DNA of 39,640 nucleotides. It comes from Glaciecola sp. UBA2563. Lineage in GTDB: Bacteria > Pseudomonadota > Gammaproteobacteria > Enterobacterales > Alteromonadaceae. The stretch is from contig DDLV01000063.1 of assembly GCA_002340325.1 (NCBI GenBank), positions 1 to 39,640 of the forward strand, written 5' to 3'. The translations under genes were made by a program, and so were the position numbers. Of the stretch, positions 32,662 to 39,640 are shown in pieces (position 1 is the first letter of the stretch; the number at the start of each line of letters is the position of its first letter). The notes below the pieces were generated by a model, which saw only the letters and a list, made by a program, of their open reading frames with translations, had not been told where the DNA came from and did no database searches.

Positions 32662-35127
32662 CTACTGCACGGTAACTGATGCACTACCCAAAACAGCGGC
32701 ACAGGTAGCTTTCACAACGTTCGTTGTTGTATTGGTTGAACAGGTATTATTGGATGAACAGACTGCTAATCTGTCTATCAACCCACTCAGCTCATCTGCA
32801 ACGCTCGCTGCGTCAGGTTGGGTTGCGATTTGATCCCCTAGCATGCGTTGTACAACAGGCTGCACAATCGCGGTTTTCATCGGTTGGTCAAACCCATTAT
32901 TAGCATTGTGCGAAAAGTCCATATTAGGGAAATAACTAGCACGCAATTGCGTGTTTTCGACAAGTGCATCGCAGTATTTAATCGCTAATTGCGTAATAGC
33001 CATTTGATTAGCCGTTACAAAGCTTCCAATTCTGGTAACGGTAGGTAATTGTTGTCGAAGGGTGTTGTAGGTCTCCAATACGTCAGGCTGACGGGGGTCG
33101 ACGTCTGTTAACACCGCCATGCTTGCGTTAATTTCAGCGAAGTGTCTGATGCCAATTTCGCTTTGTGCTTCAATATCAATTGGTGCGGCTGCAGTAGGTG
33201 TTTCGGCCGGAATACGCAATGATGCCATGTTATTTATGGTATCAAACGTGAGGAAAAACTCGTCTAGTTCTGGACCTTTTTGCACAGGGATAATGGTTGC
33301 CTGACGCGACAATAAGTGTCCGCCTAGGTCATTGGTTGAACGATTAGCTGTTGATGAATCCAACGTTGCAAAGACTTGGCCAGAGCTTTCTTCCCGCCCA
33401 TTTATGCCGATGCGCATACCGGAAAGTCTGATATCACTAGTATCAACTGTTTCATTGAGACTGATGATAAAGGGTTGATTGAACAAGTAGCTATAACTAT
33501 CAAATTGGCTGACTTCAAATACCACATAGGTTTCGGGTTGGTCGACGACATCTGAGACACCGAACATAACAAAAAAGCGTTGCCCTATTCCCGCATCGAA
33601 ATTACTCGTAATTTGCTCTTGTGTGAGCGTTCGATTGTGAATAGCAACCATGCGAACGGTCCCTTCAAATGGGAAGCGACCACTGACTTCACTGCCAATG
33701 ACAAAAGCGAAACTGTCATCCCAATCGTTAAGGAGTGTCGGCTCGATAGCATCTGCATCATCGGTGAATTCACCGTTTACAAAGATCTGACGACCATTGA
33801 CGCCATCATAGTTGATGACGACATGCTGTAACGCTGCTTGAAGATCTTCATCGGCGTCACGGGTACTGAGTGATGGATCGCCATTGGCATCGGTATTGTC
33901 ATTGCGGACTAGAAAATCATAGTTATATAGCGTCTGGCCCAACATAAAATTGCGTCTATCATCTCCGCCAGAGTATGAAATGATGCGCGCAGGTCCTTCT
34001 TGTGTGACATTAGCCGGTGCTATCCACGTTTCTATTGAAAACTCACCTGTAGCGGTTAACAAATCATGCAATTTTCGGCTATTGGCAGTAGAACCTTGCG
34101 CCTTGCCTCCGCGTAGCTGAATACCCCAGCCACCAACCCAGTCAAAATCGCCGGATAACGTTAGGTCGAGTAACGGAGACACGCCACTAGTATCGTAGGC
34201 AATATTGCCGAAGCCCGTTTGGAATTCCCATTTTGCAATTACATTGGTTTCAAACCGACCTCCACCACTTGCGAGAACTCCCTCAAATAGCGATGTTGCG
34301 TTTGAAGCAACAAGATTGGCATCCAACTGGGTTTCTGGAATAGCATCAGACATCGCCTGTATGGCGGTTGCCATTTGCGCAGCATCGGTTTGGCAATCAT
34401 CCCAACAACCATGGAATTCGTCCCGTAGTCTGGCAACAACTCTAGAGTCAGTAGGAATATCAAGATTGAGTTTTGAGATGGAAGCTAGATAGGCTTCGCC
34501 TACATCGCTGCTGCCGATATAGGGCGAGATAGGTATTGCTGCACTGCCCTCGTGACATTCGCTGCAATATGTTTCGAGTAACGGATGCACGTTTTGCGTG
34601 AATAAATCAGGGCTCTCCGGAAAGTTTTTGTTTGCACCTACTTCCCTGGCAACCGGCGCTTCAAGTACAATTTCATTGGCGGTTTGGTCAACACTTAGCC
34701 AAGATTCAATCCACGTTTCCATATTGCCAGTACATGCTGAAATTGATGCTGCCCAACAGTTATGCCCACCAGCGACTTTAGTGATTAAAAGCGATTGTGC
34801 GGGGTCGTCTCGATTCACGAGTGTGTTGGTAATCGTGTAGGCTTCATTAATGTCATCGTTTCGTACAAAAAACGGCGCTTGATTCCCTTGCACATGACAA
34901 GCTCCACACTTGGTAGTATCAGCGAGATTATCCCAAACATTGAGTTTGAAATTTTGAACATCATCGGTCTGTGGTGCAGGTCCATTATAGTTTTCAACGG
35001 TTTGCGTATTAGGCGGTGGCAGCGGTAATGGTTGGACATCCGTTTCACTTCCACCGCAGCCAACGAGCACAAGCAAGACAACAACTAATAGCGGGGTTTT
35101 TACATGCGTATGTGTGAGATTCAGCAT
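32662..35127 (-). CDS. Lipoprotein with two CxxCH heme sites and a LamG domain
   Basis: This 821-residue exported lipoprotein has a lipobox LVGC (Cys24) after a hydrophobic signal. Two c-type heme-binding motifs follow: CGACH at 74-78 and CSECH at 188-192, each in a small planctomycete-type cytochrome context (ETYCSECHEGSAAIPISPY). Residues about 300-525 form a LamG/concanavalin-like beta-sandwich (WEFQTGFGNIAYDTSGVSPLLDLTLSGDFDW, then FSIETWIAP and QIFVNGEF), a fold that often binds sugars. The C-terminus is helical. GGGAG overlaps the stop of the previous gene, so translation is coupled. An electron-transfer or polymer-binding role outside the cell is inferred. Confidence 0.82.
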   Translation of the reverse strand: MLNLTHTHVKTPLLVVVLLVLVGCGGSETDVQPLPLPPPNTQTVENYNGPAPQTDDVQNFKLNVWDNLADTTKCGACHVQGNQAPFFVRNDDINEAYTITNTLVNRDDPAQSLLITKVAGGHNCWAASISACTGNMETWIESWLSVDQTANEIVLEAPVAREVGANKNFPESPDLFTQNVHPLLETYCSECHEGSAAIPISPYIGSSDVGEAYLASISKLNLDIPTDSRVVARLRDEFHGCWDDCQTDAAQMATAIQAMSDAIPETQLDANLVASNATSLFEGVLASGGGRFETNVIAKWEFQTGFGNIAYDTSGVSPLLDLTLSGDFDWVGGWGIQLRGGKAQGSTANSRKLHDLLTATGEFSIETWIAPANVTQEGPARIISYSGGDDRRNFMLGQTLYNYDFLVRNDNTDANGDPSLSTRDADEDLQAALQHVVINYDGVNGRQIFVNGEFTDDADAIEPTLLNDWDDSFAFVIGSEVSGRFPFEGTVRMVAIHNRTLTQEQITSNFDAGIGQRFFVMFGVSDVVDQPETYVVFEVSQFDSYSYLFNQPFIISLNETVDTSDIRLSGMRIGINGREESSGQVFATLDSSTANRSTNDLGGHLLSRQATIIPVQKGPELDEFFLTFDTINNMASLRIPAETPTAAAPIDIEAQSEIGIRHFAEINASMAVLTDVDPRQPDVLETYNTLRQQLPTVTRIGSFVTANQMAITQLAIKYCDALVENTQLRASYFPNMDFSHNANNGFDQPMKTAIVQPVVQRMLGDQIATQPDAASVADELSGLIDRLAVCSSNNTCSTNTTTNVVKATCAAVLGSASVTVQ

Positions 35128-35129
35128 GA

Positions 35130-36371
35130 CTATTCTCCCTTACAGTAATTTGCAGTTGCAGCGAAAACGGGCTTCATTAAATACCCGTTTTGCATAAAGT
35201 CTTGCGTGATATTGTCTATCGCACTTCTATCTGCTGAGTCTTGCGGGGAACGAAGACAGACGTTTTCAAACACTTTTGTTACTTGGCACTGTGCGAATTT
35301 TTGGCTGTTAGCTAACTCGTCACCCATTGTTTTGGCACCGTAGCCATAGCCTTGCAATTGCTGTGACCATCCAAGCGTTTGATTGATGCCATCGCGCCAG
35401 TAATTGTCCCAGCGGTCATCTTCGATGATATAGCCACCGATAAAGTTGTTCTCATTGATGCGGTGTTTAAAGGTTACACGCGAACCAGTTCGTTCATCTG
35501 TCATGCCTTCACTGTTATAAGACAGGCGGCCATCGCTTCCATCTTCCGCTGAGTATTCATAATTGTAATAAGCGAAAGCTTGCGCTAACGGGTCCATTCC
35601 GCTGTGGCATCCAACGCATGAGTTAGCAAAAATGCGTGAATCACCGCCTGGACTTCGGCTTAAGTCTTGTCGTATGCGATCAGGAGGCAGACTTGTGTCT
35701 TTAAGTGCTTCCAAGTCTGTGCAAAGGTGATGAATGAGCGTAAATCGAAGCATTGCGCGATTTGTGCCATCTATAAAGTACGCTTTTGCAGCTGCGCGTG
35801 TTGTCATCACCCCAGCGGTTGCGTATGCGGGAAGACCAGTTACTGAAGATTGTGTTGTTCTAACAAGTGAGGCGGAAAGGTCAACCCCATTATTTTCAAG
35901 ACTTTCGTAGTGATTGTTGTTGGATACAGAGTATGCGGGTATGCCACTTACACCTTCAGCTACATATAAAATATCGCCACTTAAGATCTGCCTAAAGTCA
36001 ACGTCATCACGAACAATGCCTATCACGGTTGAGGTATAGTCATTCAATGGGACAAAGATATCCGAATCTTCATTGGTCCAAGGGGATATCCAATTTTTGA
36101 GTGTGACGTTGTAAAAATTTGGATTTTCCATCGCAACATTCGCAGCATCTATAGGTCGTCCTGCATCAATTAGTGAGGACATCTCAGATAGCACGCTATC
36201 TGTTGGCGGGACGCCGGCTAACCGGTCGTGCATGCGTTTGGCTTGTGAATTGCTGTCTGCATGTAATGATGTTGAAAAAGCGATCGCTAAGATCACGCTG
36301 TATGCGCTTTTGGCAAAAATACTGCGCGATGCAGTTTTGACATGTTTAAACGAGTTTTTTGTAGAATGCAT
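35130..36371 (-). CDS. Exported DUF1588-like cytochrome c protein
   Basis: This 413-residue exported protein has a signal peptide (about residues 16-38, ending SLHA) and one CxxCH motif, CVGCH at 252-256, set in CVGCHSGMDPLAQAFAYYNY. That arrangement, with the preceding GLPAYATAGVMTTRAAAKAYF, matches the DUF1592/DUF1588 domains that carry a single heme c motif followed by DPLG. It heads a three-gene operon. GAGGG lies 8 bases before the ATG, and a second identical CCGAGGGAA lies 18 bases further upstream. An extracytoplasmic redox or binding role is likely but unproven. Confidence 0.78.
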   Translation of the reverse strand: MHSTKNSFKHVKTASRSIFAKSAYSVILAIAFSTSLHADSNSQAKRMHDRLAGVPPTDSVLSEMSSLIDAGRPIDAANVAMENPNFYNVTLKNWISPWTNEDSDIFVPLNDYTSTVIGIVRDDVDFRQILSGDILYVAEGVSGIPAYSVSNNNHYESLENNGVDLSASLVRTTQSSVTGLPAYATAGVMTTRAAAKAYFIDGTNRAMLRFTLIHHLCTDLEALKDTSLPPDRIRQDLSRSPGGDSRIFANSCVGCHSGMDPLAQAFAYYNYEYSAEDGSDGRLSYNSEGMTDERTGSRVTFKHRINENNFIGGYIIEDDRWDNYWRDGINQTLGWSQQLQGYGYGAKTMGDELANSQKFAQCQVTKVFENVCLRSPQDSADRSAIDNITQDFMQNGYLMKPVFAATANYCKGE

Positions 36372-36693
36372 AAAGATTCCCTCGGGATTTGCCCTTCCCT
36401 CGGTTTATATCAAACATCCGTACCTAAGTTAGTTATCAACCTCAAGCCGAAGGTGTTTGAAAAAATAACTAAAGTTTGAAAAATTACAGTATGAAAGTAT
36501 GTGGTTTTTTGACACAAATGCTTGGATGACCTAACTTTTTCAACCAAAATCGTGAATTGAGCTTAGGTATTGGATACACTTACGTTGTTAATAAAAAGTA
36601 TTACTTTTCGTCTTATTGCTTATAATATGGCGCTGCTTATTTTATTTTGTGTATACTTTTATAAGAAAAATTGCAAACAAAGGAAATTAGACA
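36372..36693. promoter_or_regulatory. Divergent promoter region of the cytochrome operon and the repeat lipoprotein
   Basis: This 322-base region drives the cytochrome operon to the left and the lipoprotein gene to the right. On the left, TTCCCTCGG occurs twice (36377-36385 and 36395-36403), giving two minus-strand CCGAGGGAA Shine-Dalgarno-like sites, of which only the first is correctly spaced. On the right, a perfect TATAAT at 36621-36626 is a good -10 element for the lipoprotein gene; its -35 is poor, although a nearby TG gives an extended -10 character. AAAGGA precedes the lipoprotein ATG. No long repeat or RNA motif is seen. Confidence 0.5.
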
Positions 36694-37137
36694 ATGAAAA
36701 CAGTTTTAAAAATCACGCTTCTTGCAGCTGCGGTAACGCTCGCTAACGCTTGTGCAAAACAAGAAGAAGAAAAAATAGAAGATGTAGTTGAGCCAATTGA
36801 AACTACAGCAGAAGAGGCGGCTGATGCAGCGGCAGAAACTTCTGAAGGTATTGTCGCTGGTGCTGCAGGATTAGTCGATAGTGCAAGTGAAACGATTAGT
36901 GACGTTGCTGAAGGTGCTGGCGATGTCGTAAGTGATGTTACCGAATCTGCTTCTGACGTTGTTAGTGATGTTACAGAGTCTGCATCTGATGTTGTGAGCG
37001 ACGTAACTGAGTCTGCGTCTGGCATGCTTGAAGATGGTAAGGACAAGCTGACTGAAATGGTCGAAGGTGCTGAAGATGCCGCTGCTGACGCAGAAGAGGA
37101 GGTGGAAGAAGCTGTAGAAGAAGGCGGTAATGGATAA
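36694..37137 (+). CDS. Acidic repeat lipoprotein
   Basis: This 147-residue lipoprotein starts MKTVLKITLLAAAVTLANAC with Cys20 as lipidation site. The mature part is extremely acidic and Ala/Ser/Val-rich and contains an 11-residue repeat, DVVSDVTESAS, three times in tandem (about residues 77-109), preceded by a degenerate unit ETISDVAEGAG. The 11-residue (hendecad) spacing suggests a long amphipathic helix or coiled coil, as in Lpp-like or LEA-like proteins. AAAGGA lies 8 bases before the ATG and a TATAAT -10 lies upstream. It could be a periplasmic spacer or stress lipoprotein; no family is recognised. Confidence 0.82.
   Translation: MKTVLKITLLAAAVTLANACAKQEEEKIEDVVEPIETTAEEAADAAAETSEGIVAGAAGLVDSASETISDVAEGAGDVVSDVTESASDVVSDVTESASDVVSDVTESASGMLEDGKDKLTEMVEGAEDAAADAEEEVEEAVEEGGNG
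36889..37020 (+). repeat. 33-bp in-frame tandem repeat (three units plus a degenerate one)
   Basis: Units at 36922-36954, 36955-36987 and 36988-37020 encode identical 11-residue peptides (DVVSDVTESAS) but differ at many third codon positions. A diverged unit lies at 36889-36921 (ETISDVAEGAG). The silent differences show the repeat is old and kept by selection on the protein. Confidence 0.9.
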
Positions 37138-37181
37138 ACATTAATCCGAATCTGTCTTATTAGATGATTTAAAATTTAGTT

Positions 37182-37265
37182 CACCATCTCATACCTGTTA
37201 TATGAGGTGGTGGGCTCACGCTACAGCCGCTTTATTTACTAACGCAATTTAGTAGCATTTTTTTT
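37182..37265 (+). terminator. Stem-loops downstream of the lipoprotein gene
   Basis: CACCATCTCATA at 37182-37193 pairs with TATGAGGTGGTG at 37201-37212 with one wobble, forming a 12-bp stem without a T-tract. Further on, TACTAA at 37237-37242 pairs with TTAGTA at 37249-37254 and is followed by eight T residues at 37258-37265. The second is the better terminator candidate although its stem is AT-rich; both lie before the convergent zinc peptidase gene. Confidence 0.5.
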
Positions 37266-37302
37266 AATTAATTCGAAATAATTGCTAAGTAAGCACGCAT
37301 CA

Positions 37303-37986
37303 TTACCGCATTCGTAATAGATATAACCATCGCCACACATTCACTATCGAAACAAGTGCGCCCGCGACATAGGTCAGCGCCGCTGCTAATAATATCTTTT
37401 TTGCAATCGCAAGCTGTGTTGCATCGAGATACTGCCCATCTTCAAGTATCGGAAGTGCTTTATTGAAGCTCGCGTCCATTTCTACCGGAAGCGTCACAAG
37501 ATGCACAACAACACCCAACAACATGCTTGCAACCCCAATCGCTATCATCGCAAATCCGACACCCGGAGAACGTGTTATTAAAGCCACAATCGGCATTACA
37601 ACAAAGGCAACACTGCCGGCGCGTTCAGCCGACGCTGCCAGTTTTGCCAGTCGCGTGCGAAAGCTTAAAAGGTTATGGCCTTCGTGATGCTGCACGGCAT
37701 GGCCAATTTCATGAGCAGCAACTGCAACTGCGCTAAGGGAGCGCCCGTCCATGAACTGTGGACTTAGTCGAACTGTCTTATTTACAGGATCATAGTGATC
37801 GCCCGCCTCGGTCGTTTCAAGTGATGCCTTTAGATTAAATCTATCAATTAAATGCTGTGCAAGTTCTCCGCCTGTGCCTTGAAGATTAGGTGATTCTACG
37901 GAATATTTTTTGATAATATGCTTTACCCACAGGCTTGGGCCAACGACAAGCAGTAGAAAAAGTGCAATTAAGATAAGAAAAATCAT
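37303..37986 (-). CDS. Neutral zinc metallopeptidase, YugP type
   Basis: This 227-residue membrane protein has an N-terminal helix (about 1-20), a cytoplasmic or periplasmic catalytic segment with the zinc-binding HEXXH motif AHEIGHAVQHHEGH (His92, Glu93, His96), and then two or three further helices (about 120-165 and 200-222). The glutamate in LPVEMDAS is the likely third ligand. The layout and length match the Zn_peptidase_2 (YugP) family, which has no well-defined substrate. It is a single gene, convergent with the repeat lipoprotein and divergent from the acyltransferase. The Shine-Dalgarno (GGAG) is rather far from the ATG. Confidence 0.88.
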   Translation of the reverse strand: MIFLILIALFLLLVVGPSLWVKHIIKKYSVESPNLQGTGGELAQHLIDRFNLKASLETTEAGDHYDPVNKTVRLSPQFMDGRSLSAVAVAAHEIGHAVQHHEGHNLLSFRTRLAKLAASAERAGSVAFVVMPIVALITRSPGVGFAMIAIGVASMLLGVVVHLVTLPVEMDASFNKALPILEDGQYLDATQLAIAKKILLAAALTYVAGALVSIVNVWRWLYLLRMR

Positions 37987-38132
37987 ATTATTGGGGTATC
38001 TCCGCTATCATAAAATTTATCGTCAACATATTTATCTCATGCAAATTGAAAGTAATACCGCTTTTCTTTTTACGTCTTGGCATCCAATAGTGGCGCTTCG
38101 AAGACACCTAAAATCAGACAAACCCGCTCCCA

Positions 38133-39308
38133 ATGTCGTCATCAATCCACACGACAAGTAACAGTGCTAGTCACCTACCCGCACTCACTGGCGTAAGATT
38201 TTTCGCCATTTATCATATATTTATGTATCACATATGGGCGGTATACACGTATTACAGTGGAAAGTCAGATGCAACCCAAGGATTATTCAATTCTTTAAAT
38301 TACGCACCTCAGTGGATAATGACCATTTTATCCAATGGATGGGTGTCAACGAGCTTTTTCTTTATGTTGTCGGGCTTTATTTTGGCGCATGTTTATTGGC
38401 CAAAAGACAATGAAAAAGCGGTAGAAAAACGCGCGTTTTGGATCCATCGGGCCGCACGCATATACCCTATGCATCTCATCGTGCTTGCTGTATTGATTTT
38501 TCAAAAATCAAGTATGTTGCTGTCTGAAGGCGTCCCAATTGCCGGTCTTGTCTTTTCTGCTATCTTCAATGCAGCGTTACTGCAAGCTTGGATCCCTTAT
38601 TTTGTGCCGATCTGGAGTTGGCCAGCTTGGACGATTTCTGTCGTAGTTTTTTTATATTTTCTATTTCCTTTTATCGTCGATAGGTTAAACAAATTAACGT
38701 TGTTGCAGCAACGCTTTTTACTGGTTTTGTTGCCCTTTTGCTCAGCGATCCCCGCTGTGATTTATTTTTTAACTATGCATAATGCGCAAGGTTGGCATCA
38801 GTATATTGAAATCTTTTTCACGAATTTTCCATTGTTTTGGATACCGTATTTCATATTTGGCATGTTGTTAACGCGCGTCTTTAAGATAGACAAACCGAAA
38901 AAAACAAAACACGCGCGTTTTCCAATTTCAATGGGCGATTTAGGCATCATTTTGTTAATCGCACTCACATGTGTTCCTCATTACAATACATCATTGTTAT
39001 ATGGACTTCGTTTTTTCCTTCTTATGCCTGTGTACATGATCATCATTATTGATCTTGCACGTGATAACGGTTTTTTTGCAAAACTATTGTCATTTCCTAT
39101 CGCCGAAAAATTTGGCGAAATCGGATACTCTATTTTTATATGGCAAGCCGTGATTCTTGCCCTGGCTTTTTCTAGCATTGCACTGTATCCACAGATTGGT
39201 GATTATCAGTTAATTATTGCAATGGTTGGTATAGTTGCACTTTCGTTTGTAAGTACCTATTTACTTGAAAAGCCAATAGCAAGGCTAATTAAAGCGAAAC
39301 TTCGATAG
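38133..39308 (+). CDS. Acyltransferase-3 (OafA/YrhL-like) membrane protein
   Basis: This 391-residue integral membrane enzyme has about ten membrane helices and would acylate a cell-surface sugar or lipid. The family signatures are LPALTGVRFFAIYHIFMYH at the N-terminus, WVSTSFFFMLSGFILAHVYW (about 65-85) and the basic IHRAARIYPMHL (about 108-120), which is the conserved R-x-x-R-I-x-P motif. No SGNH hydrolase domain is fused at the C-terminus. The start has no evident ribosome-binding site, and TTG/ATG alternatives are absent nearby. It stands alone; the acceptor is unknown. Confidence 0.88.
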   Translation: MSSSIHTTSNSASHLPALTGVRFFAIYHIFMYHIWAVYTYYSGKSDATQGLFNSLNYAPQWIMTILSNGWVSTSFFFMLSGFILAHVYWPKDNEKAVEKRAFWIHRAARIYPMHLIVLAVLIFQKSSMLLSEGVPIAGLVFSAIFNAALLQAWIPYFVPIWSWPAWTISVVVFLYFLFPFIVDRLNKLTLLQQRFLLVLLPFCSAIPAVIYFLTMHNAQGWHQYIEIFFTNFPLFWIPYFIFGMLLTRVFKIDKPKKTKHARFPISMGDLGIILLIALTCVPHYNTSLLYGLRFFLLMPVYMIIIIDLARDNGFFAKLLSFPIAEKFGEIGYSIFIWQAVILALAFSSIALYPQIGDYQLIIAMVGIVALSFVSTYLLEKPIARLIKAKLR

Positions 39309-39640
39309 CGTTTGTTATTGGAAAAGGGCTTAGAAGACCAGAGAGATTAATGCCGTTATTCCATTATTTTACCGTTGATTTCATCTGCTAAATCAATATT
39401 TCGCGGAGTTTTTTGCAAATAACTGTAACGAAATTCTGCGTAAATACATCTTTATAATATAGAACTTACAACAATAAATTTGGCTATGTTCCCGTTAATT
39501 GTTGTTTAGTTGATAAGCATTTGGTTTGCAGTTGATTATAGGATTAAGACATTTGAAAGCTTCGAATTCATGGATGAATTCGCAGAGCGCCCAGGGATTG
39601 GGTTTACAGCGACTTTCAAATGTCTTAATCCTATAATTAA
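39309..39640. other. Intergenic tail of the window containing element C
   Basis: This 332-base stretch follows the acyltransferase gene and runs to the end of the window. Its first 220 bases are AT-rich, with no frame or promoter I can support. Its end holds structured element C, described separately. A gene beyond the window edge may begin just outside. Confidence 0.6.
39535..39637 (+). repeat. Structured inverted-repeat element, copy C
   Basis: The outer stem is 25 bp and perfect: 39535-39559 (ATTATAGGATT...GAAAG) pairs with 39613-39637 (CTTTCAAATG...CTATAAT). Inside, CGAATTCAT at 39563-39571 pairs with ATGAATTCG at 39574-39582 around GG (effectively a TGGA loop). The word GAGCG follows at 39585-39589, then CCCA at 39590-39593 pairs with TGGG at 39599-39602 around GGGAT. 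TTTACAGCGA then leads to the CTTT of the closing stem. This is the cleanest of the three copies and defines the layout of the family. Confidence 0.9.

Noticed and set aside
36687..37046. Open frame antisense to the repeat lipoprotein (119 codons, Ser/Thr-rich).
   Set aside because: It mirrors the acidic repeat on the opposite strand, has low-complexity composition and no ribosome-binding site; the plus-strand gene has a lipobox, a good Shine-Dalgarno and a -10 element.
37910..38161. Open frame of 83 codons overlapping the zinc peptidase start and the acyltransferase start.
   Set aside because: It lacks a ribosome-binding site, resembles no protein family and overlaps two well-supported genes.

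Overview
The window looks like chromosomal DNA of a marine gammaproteobacterium, most likely of the Alteromonadales type. The reasons are moderate GC content, a DUF3087 protein, the style of the RND pump, GGDEF and two-component signalling genes, many secreted peptidases, and short intergenic regions with Shine-Dalgarno-led genes on both strands. I see no rRNA, tRNA, CRISPR array, transposase, integrase or phage gene. The taxonomic placement is inference from gene content only.

Layout. 181-4328: a two-gene RND efflux pump (membrane fusion protein and inner-membrane permease). 4431-9125: a secreted serine beta-lactamase-like hydrolase, a small AT-rich acetyltransferase, a SPOUT RNA methyltransferase and a secreted S9 prolyl-oligopeptidase-type enzyme. 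9376-12428: a membrane GGDEF protein with a degenerate EAL domain, a DUF3087 membrane protein and a small phasin-like protein. 12542-15555: a broken short frame, a tandem-domain SagB-type nitroreductase coupled to a NifX/NifB-like cofactor-binding protein, a large structured inverted repeat, and a glutathione-S-transferase homologue. 15581-18374: a membrane winged-helix/TPR regulator divergent from an S41 peptidase. 18453-22871: a cysteine-rich Fe-S oxidoreductase subunit, an AAA+ ATPase with a TPR-like partner, and a small hypothetical protein. 22859-26863: a 1334-residue hybrid sensor kinase (beta-propeller, Y_Y_Y, HisKA, HATPase, REC, Hpt). 26929-30794: a crotonase, a metallophosphoesterase, a TerB-fold protein and an unusual multi-domain methyltransferase. 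31013-36371: a tightly coupled three-gene exported operon (DUF1588-like cytochrome, LamG/cytochrome lipoprotein, Tat-exported DUF1501-like protein). 36694-39308: a repeat-containing lipoprotein, a YugP-type zinc peptidase and an acyltransferase-3 membrane protein.

The most striking non-coding signal is a family of three intergenic inverted repeats (14750-14842, 30850-30961 on the minus strand, 39535-39637). Each is closed by a long stem of 20-29 bp whose sequence is unrelated to the other two copies. Inside lies a shared core with two small hairpins: a CA-YGGA-TG hairpin whose stem changes on both sides in each copy, and a GGGA-loop hairpin that also changes on both sides. Fixed single-stranded words (AGCG, ACAGCG) and AAAG/CTTT at the base of the outer stem complete it. 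Three copies therefore show compensatory change in three separate helices, the pattern expected of a structured RNA or of a DNA element recognised by shape. I cannot assign it to a named family.

The other loci worth a second look are the AAA+/TPR pair, the SagB-like/NifX-like pair without nif or RiPP genes, the three-gene cytochrome/LamG/Tat operon with a duplicated ribosome-binding site, and the Trm112-like/methyltransferase/PqqD-like fusion.
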